Source: CAZCTC01 sp964501335 (GTDB lineage: Bacteria; Chloroflexota; Anaerolineae; B4-G1; SLSP01). From it: DNA of 64,000 nt. Position numbers and translations under genes: made by a program. The notes beneath the pieces are model-generated. The model worked only from the letters and a program-made list of their open reading frames with translations. It was not told where the DNA came from and did no database searches. Location: the NCBI GenBank assembly GCA_964501335.1, contig CAZCTC010000012.1, forward strand, positions 1 through 64,000, read 5' to 3'. Below are positions 18,007 to 26,084 of this stretch, piece by piece (within the stretch, counting starts at the first letter, position 1; each line of letters begins with the position of its first letter).

Positions 18007-19002
18007 ATGCCAAAAAAACGTGGCTTGCTGTCGGGAAAATTCGCTCCTTTACATCGCGGCCACCAATTCCTCATTGAAACAGCTCTGGCAGAAATGGATG
18101 AGGTCTTCATCCTTCTCTACGATGTCCCCCAGATTACCCGCATACCACTGATGGTCCGGGCCGGCTGGATTCAAGACCTGTATCCCGAAGTCCACCTGCT
18201 CGAAATCTGGGAAACGCCCCTGGACAGCTCTCCCGTTCCCGCACTCTCACCGCAATGTATGGAAATGATCAAAGCCCGGGAAATCACCCACTTTTACTCC
18301 AACGAGATGACGGAATGGATTACCGGAGTAGAAAAACGCATCGTAGACCCGGCCCGCCGGGTGGCCGCGATTTCCAGCGCCGCCATCCGTAATGATCCCT
18401 TTACCTACCGGGACTATCTACACCCTCGCGTCTATCGAGATTTGATCACCAACATCGTTTTTCTCGGCGCCGCCGCCACCGGCAAAAGCACCCTGGCCTC
18501 CTGCCTGGCACAGGAATACAACACCGTCTGGATGCCGGAATATGGTCGGGAATATTGGGAACAGAGCCACGAAAATCCGCCCCTCTCGCCGGGCCAGCTG
18601 GTCGAAATTGCCCAGGGCCATATCCGCCGCGAAGAAGCGCTGCTCTGTCAGGCCAACCGCTACCTCTTCACCGATAACAACGCCCTCATCACCTACATGT
18701 TCTCCCTGGAATACCACGGCATGGCCGCGCCGCAACTGGCCGAACTGGCCGAGCAGGCAGCCTCACGTTACGATCTGGTCTTTCTCTGCGATGCCGATAT
18801 TCCCTGCCTGCAAACCGGTTGTCATTCCAGCCCGACGCACCGCCAGGCCTTCCAAAAACAGCTGATCAACCATTTGCTGCTGCGCAAACTGCCCTTTTTC
18901 CGACTGGGCGGCGATTTGAAAAAACGCCTTCAGACGGTCAAAAAGGTCCTGGCCGCCCATCAAAAATACGACAACCTGCTCGATCTCTTTCCGGAATTGT
19001 AA
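18007..19002 (+). CDS. nadR: NadR-like bifunctional NMN adenylyltransferase / ribosylnicotinamide kinase
   Basis: 331 residues. The N-terminal nucleotidyltransferase domain has the HxGH motif (PLHRGH, residues 14-19) and ISSAAIR (122-128), the ATP-binding signature of NMN adenylyltransferases. The C-terminal kinase domain has a P-loop (GAAATGKST, 154-162) followed by PEYGREYWE. It is expected to make NAD from nicotinamide riboside/NMN in the cytoplasm. Unlike the enterobacterial protein there is no N-terminal HTH repressor domain. ATG 18007 is chosen for the GAGGAG just upstream. Promoter at 17892. Confidence 0.85.
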   Translation: MPKKRGLLSGKFAPLHRGHQFLIETALAEMDEVFILLYDVPQITRIPLMVRAGWIQDLYPEVHLLEIWETPLDSSPVPALSPQCMEMIKAREITHFYSNEMTEWITGVEKRIVDPARRVAAISSAAIRNDPFTYRDYLHPRVYRDLITNIVFLGAAATGKSTLASCLAQEYNTVWMPEYGREYWEQSHENPPLSPGQLVEIAQGHIRREEALLCQANRYLFTDNNALITYMFSLEYHGMAAPQLAELAEQAASRYDLVFLCDADIPCLQTGCHSSPTHRQAFQKQLINHLLLRKLPFFRLGGDLKKRLQTVKKVLAAHQKYDNLLDLFPEL

Positions 19003-19011
19003 ACCTGACGA

Positions 19012-19180
19012 CCTGTGCGGTTAGCATTTTTGCGCCCCGCAACCGGTGCTTTCCTGGTAAAAAGCGACGCGCTGGATGGGGGGAGAGAGAGTTATTTCTT
19101 ATTCATATTTTCGGCGGCTTCAGAAAGCCGCCGAAAATATAGACTTTTCTTTCCCCTGTCTTTCGAACTGACCACCCACA
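19012..19180 (+). repeat. Hairpin repeat family copy with clear left end
   Basis: Left terminus ACCTGTGCGGTTAGC, GCGCCCCGCAACCGGTGC, CGACGCGCTGGATGG, palindrome 19105-19140 (ATATTTTCGGCGGCTT / AAGCCGCCGAAAATAT), tail CTTTCCCCTGTCTTTCG. The right terminus is degenerate. This copy fills the first half of the 19003-19414 gap. Confidence 0.85.
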
Positions 19181-19257
19181 CTTCGCAGGGTCAACGGCCG
19201 GTTATAAAACCATCACCTGAATGTCCCCAATCGTTCCCCCCAGCATTTCACCTTGCC

Positions 19258-19275
19258 TGTATTCAACAGAATACA
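19258..19275. promoter_or_regulatory. Perfect short palindrome, possible operator
   Basis: TGTATTC-aaca-GAATACA, 7-bp arms, 140 bp upstream of the paralogous exported-protein pair. The rest of this gap is AT-rich and shows nothing else clear. A function as an operator is only a guess. Confidence 0.35.
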
Positions 19276-19414
19276 ATTGAATCTACCCATACTCCAGCCA
19301 CATCGGTCAAATTTTTCCCTAAAAAGCCGCCCTTCGTGAACAAAATCATCTCCACAATCGTTTAAAACTATGTAGTAAAATTATCTAAAACCTGTTTTTT
19401 TAGGAGGCGTGAAG

Positions 19415-20161
19415 ATGTGCAAAAAATTTCCGCTTGTTCCCTTAATCGTTATCCCCTTGTTGCTCATAGTAATAAATATCTCCAGGCTGGAGCGGCCAGT
19501 CCCAAAAAATCCCGCCCTGGACATCCTCGACCGGGCTGTAAAAGTCGATTTAAATCCACCCCAAACTCAACAACAGCAACACATTGTCCTGTATCAGTAT
19601 TACAACCTGAGTTGGTACCATCCAAAGGAAAGTCGTCATTCCGAATCCTATTTCGACTCACAAACACATCGCTTCCGGCTTGTAGAATGGACCAACAAAA
19701 CAAAACAATGGACCACTATCTACGCCTACGACGGAATATACCTCTATGCCTTATCTGAAAAGGACCTCCCGGCTGCTGTCATTTATCGAGTCTTCACTCC
19801 CACTTACCAGCCGTTCGAGGGTGAAATAGACCGGTATTCCTGGATTGTCGAAATGGAATCCGATGACCATCTTCAATTGATAGGAGAAGAAAACTGGCCC
19901 GATGGTCGAAAAGTTTATCATCTGGAATCAGAAAAAAACTTAACGGTTGGAGATATGGGGTTTCCAGCCGTCACCAAACGCAAGATCACCTTGTATGTAG
20001 ATACTCAAACTTACATTAGAGCCGGACTTATCGTCTCTGGAGAGAAAAACCATCAAACCCGCCCGATCGAAATCAAACTTCTGTCGGTTCTGCCCATCAC
20101 CCAACCCATCGTCTGGGACCTCAGCGATCTATCCGACATCACTATCCTCGATAAACCCTGA
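19415..20161 (+). CDS. Exported or membrane-anchored protein, paralogue of the next gene
   Basis: 248 residues: an N-terminal hydrophobic segment (about 5-24) acts as signal or anchor, followed by a mostly beta-rich soluble domain. It shares with the downstream protein the blocks IYAYDG/IFDYDG, AVIYRVFTP/TIYRALHP, KITLYVDTQTY/TITLYIDTKTY and VWDLSDL/AWDLNDL. The fold may be LolA/RseB-like (outer-surface lipid or stress-sensor type), but this is only an impression. ATG 19415 follows TAGGAGG by 7 nt. Confidence 0.7.
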   Translation: MCKKFPLVPLIVIPLLLIVINISRLERPVPKNPALDILDRAVKVDLNPPQTQQQQHIVLYQYYNLSWYHPKESRHSESYFDSQTHRFRLVEWTNKTKQWTTIYAYDGIYLYALSEKDLPAAVIYRVFTPTYQPFEGEIDRYSWIVEMESDDHLQLIGEENWPDGRKVYHLESEKNLTVGDMGFPAVTKRKITLYVDTQTYIRAGLIVSGEKNHQTRPIEIKLLSVLPITQPIVWDLSDLSDITILDKP

Positions 20162-20184
20162 ATTAAATAATATGAGGTATTCTT

Positions 20185-21414
20185 ATGATCAAAAAAACTA
20201 TCCTCGCCGGCCTGACGGTCATTACGCTGTTAGTCCTGTCCAGCGATCTGCTGGCCCAGACTCCCCACGCTCTTTCAGCCCACGAAATCCTGCAATTAGC
20301 CCTGGCGGCCACAGAGGCTGATCCACCGACCACCGGCATCGAACATGTTCGTGCCGAAACCTATAACGACTACTTCCTGCCGCCCGATTCCCTCCCCACC
20401 CATGAAATCCGTGAACGCTATCTCAATCGTCAAACTGAGCAGCTACGCGACCTCACCTGGGATGCCACCACCAATCGCATCCAGGAAATCTTCGACTATG
20501 ACGGAAAATATGAATACTGGTTGGGGAATACGAAATCCCCTACCATCTACCGGGCTCTCCATCCTCAATTACACCATTTGGTCTTCCCGCCCCAAGTGAT
20601 GTACAACCAAAGGATATCTTTTCTTGAACAACTATATCGAGATCCTGACAGCCGCCTGGTCGGCATCGAAACCTGGGCCGGCGATCGGAAGGTCTATCGG
20701 GTGGAATTAAATGAATACTACTCAAATGACGGCGATCCTTTGGGATTGATTTCTCCCACCCTCCACACGATAACCTTATACATCGATACGAAAACCTATC
20801 GTCAGGCCGGCTGCCGGATAGAACTACAGGAAAACGGCCGGACAAAAAGGCTCTTTTCAAGCCAGGAAACAATCTACGAGATCTTACCGGAGAACGCACC
20901 CGTCGCCTGGGATTTGAACGACCTGGAAGGTTTCACCTTTATCGATTCTTCGGAAGACTTTTACCCGACATTCAGTCCGGATTCCTTAATTACAGAAGAA
21001 GAACTGGCCCGGTATCTCGGAAAAACTTATCTGCTGCCCCAAACCCCGGCCGGTTACACCCTCGAAATTTACAAATTTACTTCCAGCCAAAATCTTTCCG
21101 GTTACCTCGCCAGCTACCACTCCAGCGACAACGATTACTTTATTATCGAAAACACATACGACTCCGTTTTCCCGAGACTCCTTCCGAAAGCCGTGGACAC
21201 TTACACCACCCCCCAGGGCTTAAAATTTTATTACTTCGACAACCTTTTCGATATTATCAGCCGCTATAATTACAATCTCGACGATCACTTCCGTAAACAC
21301 TACAGCAGCGCCATTGCGGTTACCCCCGATAACCAGATGTTCTGGATCAACAGCACGCTGCCGCTCGACACCTTTAAGGCCTGGACCCAAACTCTGACTG
21401 CCGTCACTCCTTAA
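20185..21414 (+). CDS. Exported protein, longer paralogue of the upstream gene
   Basis: 409 residues with a cleavable signal peptide (cleavage near DLLAQ). Residues about 30-260 match the upstream protein. An additional C-terminal domain (about 265-405) carries LAQ..-like blocks such as TYLLPQTPAGYTLEIYKF, and resembles a DUF4367-type domain found with anti-sigma-like proteins. Located 23 nt after its paralogue, probably the same transcript; the pair looks like a tandem duplication. Function unknown. Confidence 0.7.
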   Translation: MIKKTILAGLTVITLLVLSSDLLAQTPHALSAHEILQLALAATEADPPTTGIEHVRAETYNDYFLPPDSLPTHEIRERYLNRQTEQLRDLTWDATTNRIQEIFDYDGKYEYWLGNTKSPTIYRALHPQLHHLVFPPQVMYNQRISFLEQLYRDPDSRLVGIETWAGDRKVYRVELNEYYSNDGDPLGLISPTLHTITLYIDTKTYRQAGCRIELQENGRTKRLFSSQETIYEILPENAPVAWDLNDLEGFTFIDSSEDFYPTFSPDSLITEEELARYLGKTYLLPQTPAGYTLEIYKFTSSQNLSGYLASYHSSDNDYFIIENTYDSVFPRLLPKAVDTYTTPQGLKFYYFDNLFDIISRYNYNLDDHFRKHYSSAIAVTPDNQMFWINSTLPLDTFKAWTQTLTAVTP

Positions 21415-21430
21415 GCCCACCCCTTTCCAA

Positions 21431-21469
21431 CACAAAATGCGCGCCCATTCCAGAGGCGCGCATTTTGTG
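21431..21469. terminator. Bidirectional terminator hairpin between convergent genes
   Basis: Perfect 15-bp stem CACAAAATGCGCGCC / GGCGCGCATTTTGTG with a 9-nt loop, lying between the stop codons of the plus- and minus-strand genes. The A/T ends give short T runs on both strands. Confidence 0.7.
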
Positions 21470-21499
21470 CCATTTCTAACGATCTCACGGCGGTCAGCC

Positions 21500-21919
21500 C
21501 TATAACTCCTCACCTCCCATCATTTTAAACCGCCGTTCCCGGGGTGCCGCCGACTCCCATTGAGCCGCGGCTTCCTTCCGTGAAGAAGTCTCCCAGGAAT
21601 TTTGATAGCCGCCGGGGAGCATCGGCGGCGACATCACTATAATCGGCGGCTGGAGTGGAGTCGCGGCCTGCGACTCGACATGCAACGTACGCTGAGCCTC
21701 AATGCGCTCCTCCTGCCGCCGCCACACAAACAACAACAGGGCGGCCAGCGGCGCCATCGCCGAAATCCCGCACCCCAACCCGACCAACAAGGCCAGAGCA
21801 TCCTGACTTAAACGTTGAACAATCACAACCCCGGCACTCAAAGCCGTAATCGCACCGATCAGTAAAAAGAATCTGCCGATTTTCGCACTGATAGGCTCCA
21901 GCTTTTCTTTTCCAGCCAT
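21500..21919 (-). CDS. Small two-helix membrane protein next to FtsK-like gene
   Basis: 139 residues: two transmembrane helices (about 16-36 and 41-65), then a charged and proline-rich cytoplasmic tail. No known family. ATG 21919 follows GAGGTG. It begins 8 nt after the stop of the FtsK-type motor gene and could be its membrane partner, because that motor lacks its own membrane domain. Confidence 0.65.
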   Translation of the reverse strand: MAGKEKLEPISAKIGRFFLLIGAITALSAGVVIVQRLSQDALALLVGLGCGISAMAPLAALLLFVWRRQEERIEAQRTLHVESQAATPLQPPIIVMSPPMLPGGYQNSWETSSRKEAAAQWESAAPRERRFKMMGGEEL

Positions 21920-21927
21920 TGCACACC

Positions 21928-23001
21928 TCACTTTTTAAAGGGCCATGGCAAACGCAACGGGGAAGCCGTCGACGGCACCTCAAATCCCAGCGCCTGCCGC
22001 AATTCCGGCTCGGCCGCAAAGGCCGCCTGGAAACGGATCGGCTCAGCCCCGCCGGCCACAGCCAGAAACTCCCCCTGCCCCCCTAACAACTGCGCCCCCG
22101 TCCCGCCCCGGCCGCTGGCAATTCGCGCATCTTCCGGCGAGACCACCTTGCCGACCAACCGCAGCGGAAAATTAGCCCGCATTAACGCCCCCAACACCGC
22201 CGCCGAAGGCCGCTGCGTCGCCGCGATCACATGAATGCCGGCCTCGCGTCCCCGCTGTAACAGCCGCGTTAAATAAAAGGGAAGTTCCTTTTCTGAATCC
22301 AGCATCACCCAATCGGCCAGCTCATCGATCAAGAGCACCACATGCGGCACCCCCGGGCCCGGCGTTTCGCCCCGGCGATCCCGGATCTCCATGCCCTTCA
22401 CCAGGGAACGCAACACCTCCAGCGCCTCGCCCATGTCTCGCACCGGCGGCCGTAAAAAATGAGGGGCGCCCGCCAACGGCTGAAAAGTCCGTCCTTTAGG
22501 ATCGAGACAGACCAGCCGCAACTCTTCTTCAGAATGCGAAAGCACCAACGAAGCCGCCATGGTCCGCATCAAGGCCGACTTGCCTGAGCCGGTCGTACCG
22601 GCCACCAGGATATGCGCTACATCCGGAGAAGAAAGCCGGGCCAGCAACGGCAATCCGGCCTCCGTCAATCCCATCACCAGCGTCGCCGGCGGGAGCGGCT
22701 GCACTTCAGCCAGCAAATCCAGCAGCGAAACGGGGGTTGGATGGGGATTGGGAAATTCCAGCACAATCCCTTCCTCAGCCCGGGCGACCCGCAGGGAAGG
22801 GACCTTCATCGCTACAGCCAGGTCATCGGCCAGGGCCCGAATGTTGGATAACCGGACCTGCGGCGCCGGTTCGAGAAAAAAACGGATCTGCCGGGGCCCC
22901 ACCGTCCCACCCGTAATTCGGCCGGGAGCACGATGAGCCGCCAGAACAGTCTCCACCTGATTGGCCTGGTATTCCAGATATGGGCGTAACTTTCGGGGCA
23001 T
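21928..23001 (-). CDS. FtsK/SpoIIIE-type DNA translocase, motor only
   Basis: 357 residues. Walker A VAGTTGSGKSALMR lies near residues 133-146, Walker B VVLLIDELADWV near 215-226, and the FtsK-type sensor block VIAATQRPSAAVLG follows. An N-terminal domain of about 95 residues resembles the alpha/beta part that precedes FtsK motors. No membrane helices and no gamma (KOPS-reading) winged-helix domain are present. It may pump DNA in conjugation-like, repair or segregation functions. ATG 23001 is preferred because AGGAGG is correctly spaced. Strong promoter and LexA-like operator upstream. Confidence 0.85.
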   Translation of the reverse strand: MPRKLRPYLEYQANQVETVLAAHRAPGRITGGTVGPRQIRFFLEPAPQVRLSNIRALADDLAVAMKVPSLRVARAEEGIVLEFPNPHPTPVSLLDLLAEVQPLPPATLVMGLTEAGLPLLARLSSPDVAHILVAGTTGSGKSALMRTMAASLVLSHSEEELRLVCLDPKGRTFQPLAGAPHFLRPPVRDMGEALEVLRSLVKGMEIRDRRGETPGPGVPHVVLLIDELADWVMLDSEKELPFYLTRLLQRGREAGIHVIAATQRPSAAVLGALMRANFPLRLVGKVVSPEDARIASGRGGTGAQLLGGQGEFLAVAGGAEPIRFQAAFAAEPELRQALGFEVPSTASPLRLPWPFKK

Positions 23002-23022
23002 AGGCACCTCCTGAATAAGAAC

Positions 23023-23069
23023 AGAACATTTGTTCTACTTCATTATACGCCGGTCCCCGTTTCTGTCAA
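23023..23069 (-). promoter_or_regulatory. Near-consensus promoter with LexA-like GAAC-N4-GTTC operator
   Basis: On the minus strand: TTGACA (23069-23064), 16-nt spacer, TATAAT (23047-23042), then the palindrome AGAAC-AAAT-GTTCT (23036-23023) covering the expected transcription start. GAAC-N4-GTTC is the core of the SOS box of Gram-positive LexA proteins, so the FtsK-like gene may be damage-inducible. Confidence 0.7.
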
Positions 23070-23094
23070 TCAGCCTCAGGGTATAAAAAAGGAA

Positions 23095-23458
23095 TTTGCT
23101 GGCGGTGCAGTTGTTCATGGGTCCACTCAACAGCTGTTTTATACATCCCGCAATAGATGCTTTCCGGCTAAAAAGCGACGCGCTGTGCGAAGCAGGAGGA
23201 GAGAGCTATTTTTTATTCATATTTTCGGCGGCTTCGGGGTAGGTCCCCAGGGAACCGTGGTCGCCAAATGAAATTGCCAAAAGGCGCCTTTTAATCTCCC
23301 CCTGCTTCGCACCCCCTGCCCCCCTTTCCCCCGAGGGAAAGGGGGGATATGAGGGGGAGAAAAAACATTTTTGGCACGCTTTTTTGCGAGAAAATTTCGT
23401 CCACGGTTCCCTGGGGACCTGCCGGCTTCGGAAAGCCCCCGAAAATATGAGCTTTTTC
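23095..23458 (+). repeat. Hairpin repeat copy split by another element
   Basis: Family features: GGCGGTGCAGTTGTTC left part, CATCCCGCAATAGATGC, CGACGCGCTGTGCGAAGC, left hairpin arm CATATTTTCGGCGGCTTCGG (23218-23237). The right arm, GGCTTCGGAAAGCCCCCG then AAAATATG, resumes only at 23424. The loop is interrupted by the 186-bp insertion at 23238-23423. Confidence 0.85.
23238..23423. mobile_element. 186-bp MITE-like insertion with 23-bp inverted ends and 8-bp target duplication
   Basis: The ends are 23-bp inverted repeats with one mismatch: left starts GGTAGGTCCCCAGGG, right ends CCCTGGGGACCTGCC. They are flanked by a perfect direct duplication GGCTTCGG (23230-23237 and 23424-23431). The interior has a GC hairpin (CCCCTTTCCC / GGGAAAGGGG) and no coding frame. 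GG-starting ends with an 8-bp duplication would suit mobilisation by an ISL3-like transposase (inference); none is in this window. Confidence 0.85.
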
Positions 23459-23470
23459 CCCCCGCTCTTC

Positions 23471-23520
23471 CTGTCTACTGTCTACTTTCTACTTTCTACT
23501 GTCTACTTTCCCCCTATAAT
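23471..23520 (+). repeat. TCTACT-type short tandem repeats and a -10-like box
   Basis: CTGTCTACTGTCTACTTTC and related units up to 23513, followed by CCCCCTATAAT (TATAAT 23515-23520), about 63 nt before the sigma-factor start. The same arrangement occurs near position 26-160. A -35 box is not evident. Confidence 0.4.
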
Positions 23521-23583
23521 CCGAATAAATCCCCGGCGAATTTCGTTCTCTAAGTAGAAAGGTAACCAGCTGGCAAAAAACCT

Positions 23584-24123
23584 ATGGAACAGGAAGATAA
23601 ACTGATCGAACTCTCCCGGCAAGGCGATAGTTACGCCTTCGGCGTCCTGGTCGATGCGTACCAGGAACGGGTCATTAACGTCGTCTATCGGTTCTGCGGA
23701 GACGGAACGCTGGCCGAAGACGCCGCGCAGGAGGCTTTCATCCGGGCCTGGCAAAATCTCGCCCGCTATCGTCCACAAACCTCCTTCCGCAACTGGCTCT
23801 ATCGCATCGCCATCAACGTAGCCCTGGATACGTTGCGCCGGGAACGAGAGACGACCGATATCGCCGATCTCGAACTGCCTTCAGCTGAGGCCGGTCCCGA
23901 GCATCGCGCGGCCCAACAAGAAATAGATTTCCAGGTCCGCTCCGCCGTCCTGGCCCTGCCGGCGGCCAGCCGGGCGGTCCTGATTTTAAGAGAATATGAA
24001 GGTCTCGCCTACAAGGAAATTGCCGAAGCGTTGGAAATCCCGGTCGGCACGGTAATGTCTCGCTTAAACTACGCCCGTAACCATTTACGTCAACAACTGG
24101 CGCCCTGGATGAAGGAGGAATAA
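23584..24123 (+). CDS. ECF sigma factor (RpoE-like sigma-70 family)
   Basis: 179 residues with sigma region 2 (DAYQERVINVVYRF...AEDAAQEAFIRAWQNL, about 24-60) and region 4 (LILREYEGLAYKEIAEALEI then PVGTVMSRLNYAR, about 137-172). Size and architecture fit extracytoplasmic-function sigma factors. Stop and start overlap (TAATG) with the zinc-finger anti-sigma gene, the standard pairing for stress-controlled ECF systems. Confidence 0.93.
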   Translation: MEQEDKLIELSRQGDSYAFGVLVDAYQERVINVVYRFCGDGTLAEDAAQEAFIRAWQNLARYRPQTSFRNWLYRIAINVALDTLRRERETTDIADLELPSAEAGPEHRAAQQEIDFQVRSAVLALPAASRAVLILREYEGLAYKEIAEALEIPVGTVMSRLNYARNHLRQQLAPWMKEE

Positions 24124-24734
24124 TGGCCAAAGATCCTTTCCGCGCCCAATTGCACCTTTACTATGATGGAGCCCTGGACCCGGTCCGGCAGGAAGCCCTG
24201 ACGGCGCACCTGGCTCAATGTGCCGAATGCCGGGAAGAGCTGGCTCACATGAAACAGCTTTCAGCTCTGCTGCAAACCTATCCACCGGCACCGCGGCGCC
24301 TGTCGCCGGCGCGCTTCACTGCCCGGGTCCAGCAGCAACTGATCGCTCCCCCGCCCCCGGCCTGGAACCACCAGTTGCAGCTGATCTGGCAGGGAGCACC
24401 GTTCGCAATTATCTCTTTCTGGATAGTGATGCAGGCCGGACTGCTGCTATTGATCGGTTTACAGATCACGATAGCAGCGCAACTGCTCCCGCCCGAAATT
24501 CTCGGCTGGCTGCCGGCGCTCAGCCCCTTCCCGGAAATCGCCGCGACTGCCACCTGGGTCGATATCCTGGCCGCCGTGGGTGGGTGGATTCTGAGCTGGA
24601 GCGGCCCGGTGACTCTGGAAATTGGATTGACGCTCAATTGCGCTTTACTTTTTGCCGCCTGGCTGGCCGTGGAATGGATGCGCCAGGAGCCGAAAGAATC
24701 TGAAATGACGCCAGCAGTAGCTCATATGAGCTAA
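24123..24734 (+). CDS. Anti-sigma factor with zinc-finger (zf-HC2) domain
   Basis: 203 residues. The N-terminal zf-HC2 domain has H29-x3-C33-x2-C36 (AHLAQCAEC), the ligand pattern of ZAS anti-sigma factors. A proline-rich linker and two or three transmembrane helices (about 95-125, 180-195) follow. It is expected to hold the upstream sigma factor at the membrane. Translation is coupled to sigma by a 1-nt overlap. Confidence 0.88.
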   Translation: MAKDPFRAQLHLYYDGALDPVRQEALTAHLAQCAECREELAHMKQLSALLQTYPPAPRRLSPARFTARVQQQLIAPPPPAWNHQLQLIWQGAPFAIISFWIVMQAGLLLLIGLQITIAAQLLPPEILGWLPALSPFPEIAATATWVDILAAVGGWILSWSGPVTLEIGLTLNCALLFAAWLAVEWMRQEPKESEMTPAVAHMS

Positions 24735-24749
24735 TAGAAAAGGAGAAAA

Positions 24750-25868
24750 ATGGATCAGCTAAAAATCTTGAAACGCGCTTTTGATATCACCCGGGTTTAC
24801 CGGGCCCTCTGGATCTTTGGGATTATCGTTGCCCTGACCGTGGGAGGGCCAAGCAGTGGGGGAGGGGGCGGAAATAGCGGTGCGCGCGGCATCTTCAATC
24901 CCGGCGACCCGACGGTACCCACCCCCCCGGCGCCCCCCCAGGCCCCCGAGCTGCCGGAACTGCCCGAACTGCCGGATTTTCCGCAGCCCAACTTTCAATT
25001 CGATGAAAGCCTTATCCCGTGGTTGATTGCCGGGGCCGTGCTCATCGTCTTGCTGGGAATCACGCTTACCGTCCTGCGTTACGTCTCTTCCGTGGCCCTG
25101 ATCCGCATGACCGACCTTTATGAAACCGACGGCAAAAAGTTGAAAGTAGGGGAAGGCTTTCGGCTCGGCTGGTCACACTATGCCGGACGCCTCTTTGGCA
25201 TCGATCTGGCGATCTTCTTCCCCACCTTTTTCGGCTTCCTGCTGCTCTTTGCGATCGCCGGCAGTCCGTTCCTGCTGCTGCTGACCCAACAACGCCTCGC
25301 ATCGGTGCTGGGCGTTATTCTGGGGCTGCTGCTGCTCTTCCTGGCCATTCTGATCGCCATTGCCGCCGGCATCATCCTTTCCGTCCTTCAGCAACTGGCT
25401 TACCGGGCCGGCACCATGGAAAACCTGGGAGCCCTTGAATCTCTAAACCGGGCCTGGCAACGAATGCGCAATCGGTCGAACGATATCGCCAAACTCTGGT
25501 TGATACTCTTCGGTATCTGGTTGCTCTGGGGCATCGGCGTCCTGCTGGCTGCCGGCGTTCTGATCTTCGCCGCTTTAATAGTTGGAGGGATTCCGGCGGC
25601 TCTGGTCGGATTGATTGCCAGTCTCTTTATGGCAGGCCGGACCCCCTGGATCTTGGCCCTGATCGTGGGAGCCATCATCGCACTCCTGGCGATCGCTATT
25701 CCTATCATCGTAGCCCGGGGGATTTTCGAAACCTTCCACTACAATGTCTGGACCCTGGCCTATCGGGAATTGATGGTCGGTGAGGGGCTATCGCTCAACC
25801 TGCCACCCACGCCGCCGGCACCGCTCAATCCGCAACCGCCGGCCCCGGCAGAAACGCCGGCCCTTTAG
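24750..25868 (+). CDS. Polytopic membrane protein of the sigma/anti-sigma operon
   Basis: 372 residues: one helix (about 17-33), a glycine- then proline-rich extracytoplasmic stretch (about 35-80), then five or six helices (about 90-110, 145-175, 180-215, 245-290, 300-330) and a proline-rich tail. It resembles the membrane domain of glycerophosphodiesterase-type proteins without the enzyme domain. Starts 15 nt after the anti-sigma stop, with AAGGAG before the ATG; a strong terminator ends the operon. Confidence 0.75.
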   Translation: MDQLKILKRAFDITRVYRALWIFGIIVALTVGGPSSGGGGGNSGARGIFNPGDPTVPTPPAPPQAPELPELPELPDFPQPNFQFDESLIPWLIAGAVLIVLLGITLTVLRYVSSVALIRMTDLYETDGKKLKVGEGFRLGWSHYAGRLFGIDLAIFFPTFFGFLLLFAIAGSPFLLLLTQQRLASVLGVILGLLLLFLAILIAIAAGIILSVLQQLAYRAGTMENLGALESLNRAWQRMRNRSNDIAKLWLILFGIWLLWGIGVLLAAGVLIFAALIVGGIPAALVGLIASLFMAGRTPWILALIVGAIIALLAIAIPIIVARGIFETFHYNVWTLAYRELMVGEGLSLNLPPTPPAPLNPQPPAPAETPAL

Positions 25869-25888
25869 AAAATCATTCTGGCCCCAAA

Positions 25889-25931
25889 TACACAATCGCG
25901 CCGTCCCGGTAAGGGACGGCGCGATTGTGTA
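25889..25931 (+). terminator. Long perfect hairpin ending the sigma-factor operon
   Basis: 18-bp perfect stem (ACACAATCGCGCCGTCCC, 25890-25907, with its complement at 25913-25930) and 5-nt loop, 21 nt after the stop codon. There is no T run, so termination efficiency is uncertain. Confidence 0.7.
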
Positions 25932-25934
25932 TAA

Positions 25935-26072
25935 GAAAAGCCCATATTTTCGGCGGCTTTCTGAAGCCGCCGAAAATATAAACAAAAATAATTCTCTTTG
26001 CCTGCTTCACACAGCGCGTCGTTTCGAGCCGGGCAAAAGCCTTTTGCGGGACGCTAAAGTGCTAACCGCCCA
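25935..26072 (-). repeat. Hairpin repeat family copy, inverted
   Basis: AAGCCC, palindrome 25944-25979 (ATATTTTCGGCGGCTT / AAGCCGCCGAAAATAT), CTGCTTCACACAGCGCGTCG, AAAAGCCTTTTGCGGGACGC and the inverted left terminus GCTAACCGCC. Confidence 0.85.
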
Positions 26073-26084
26073 GGCCCCACATCT

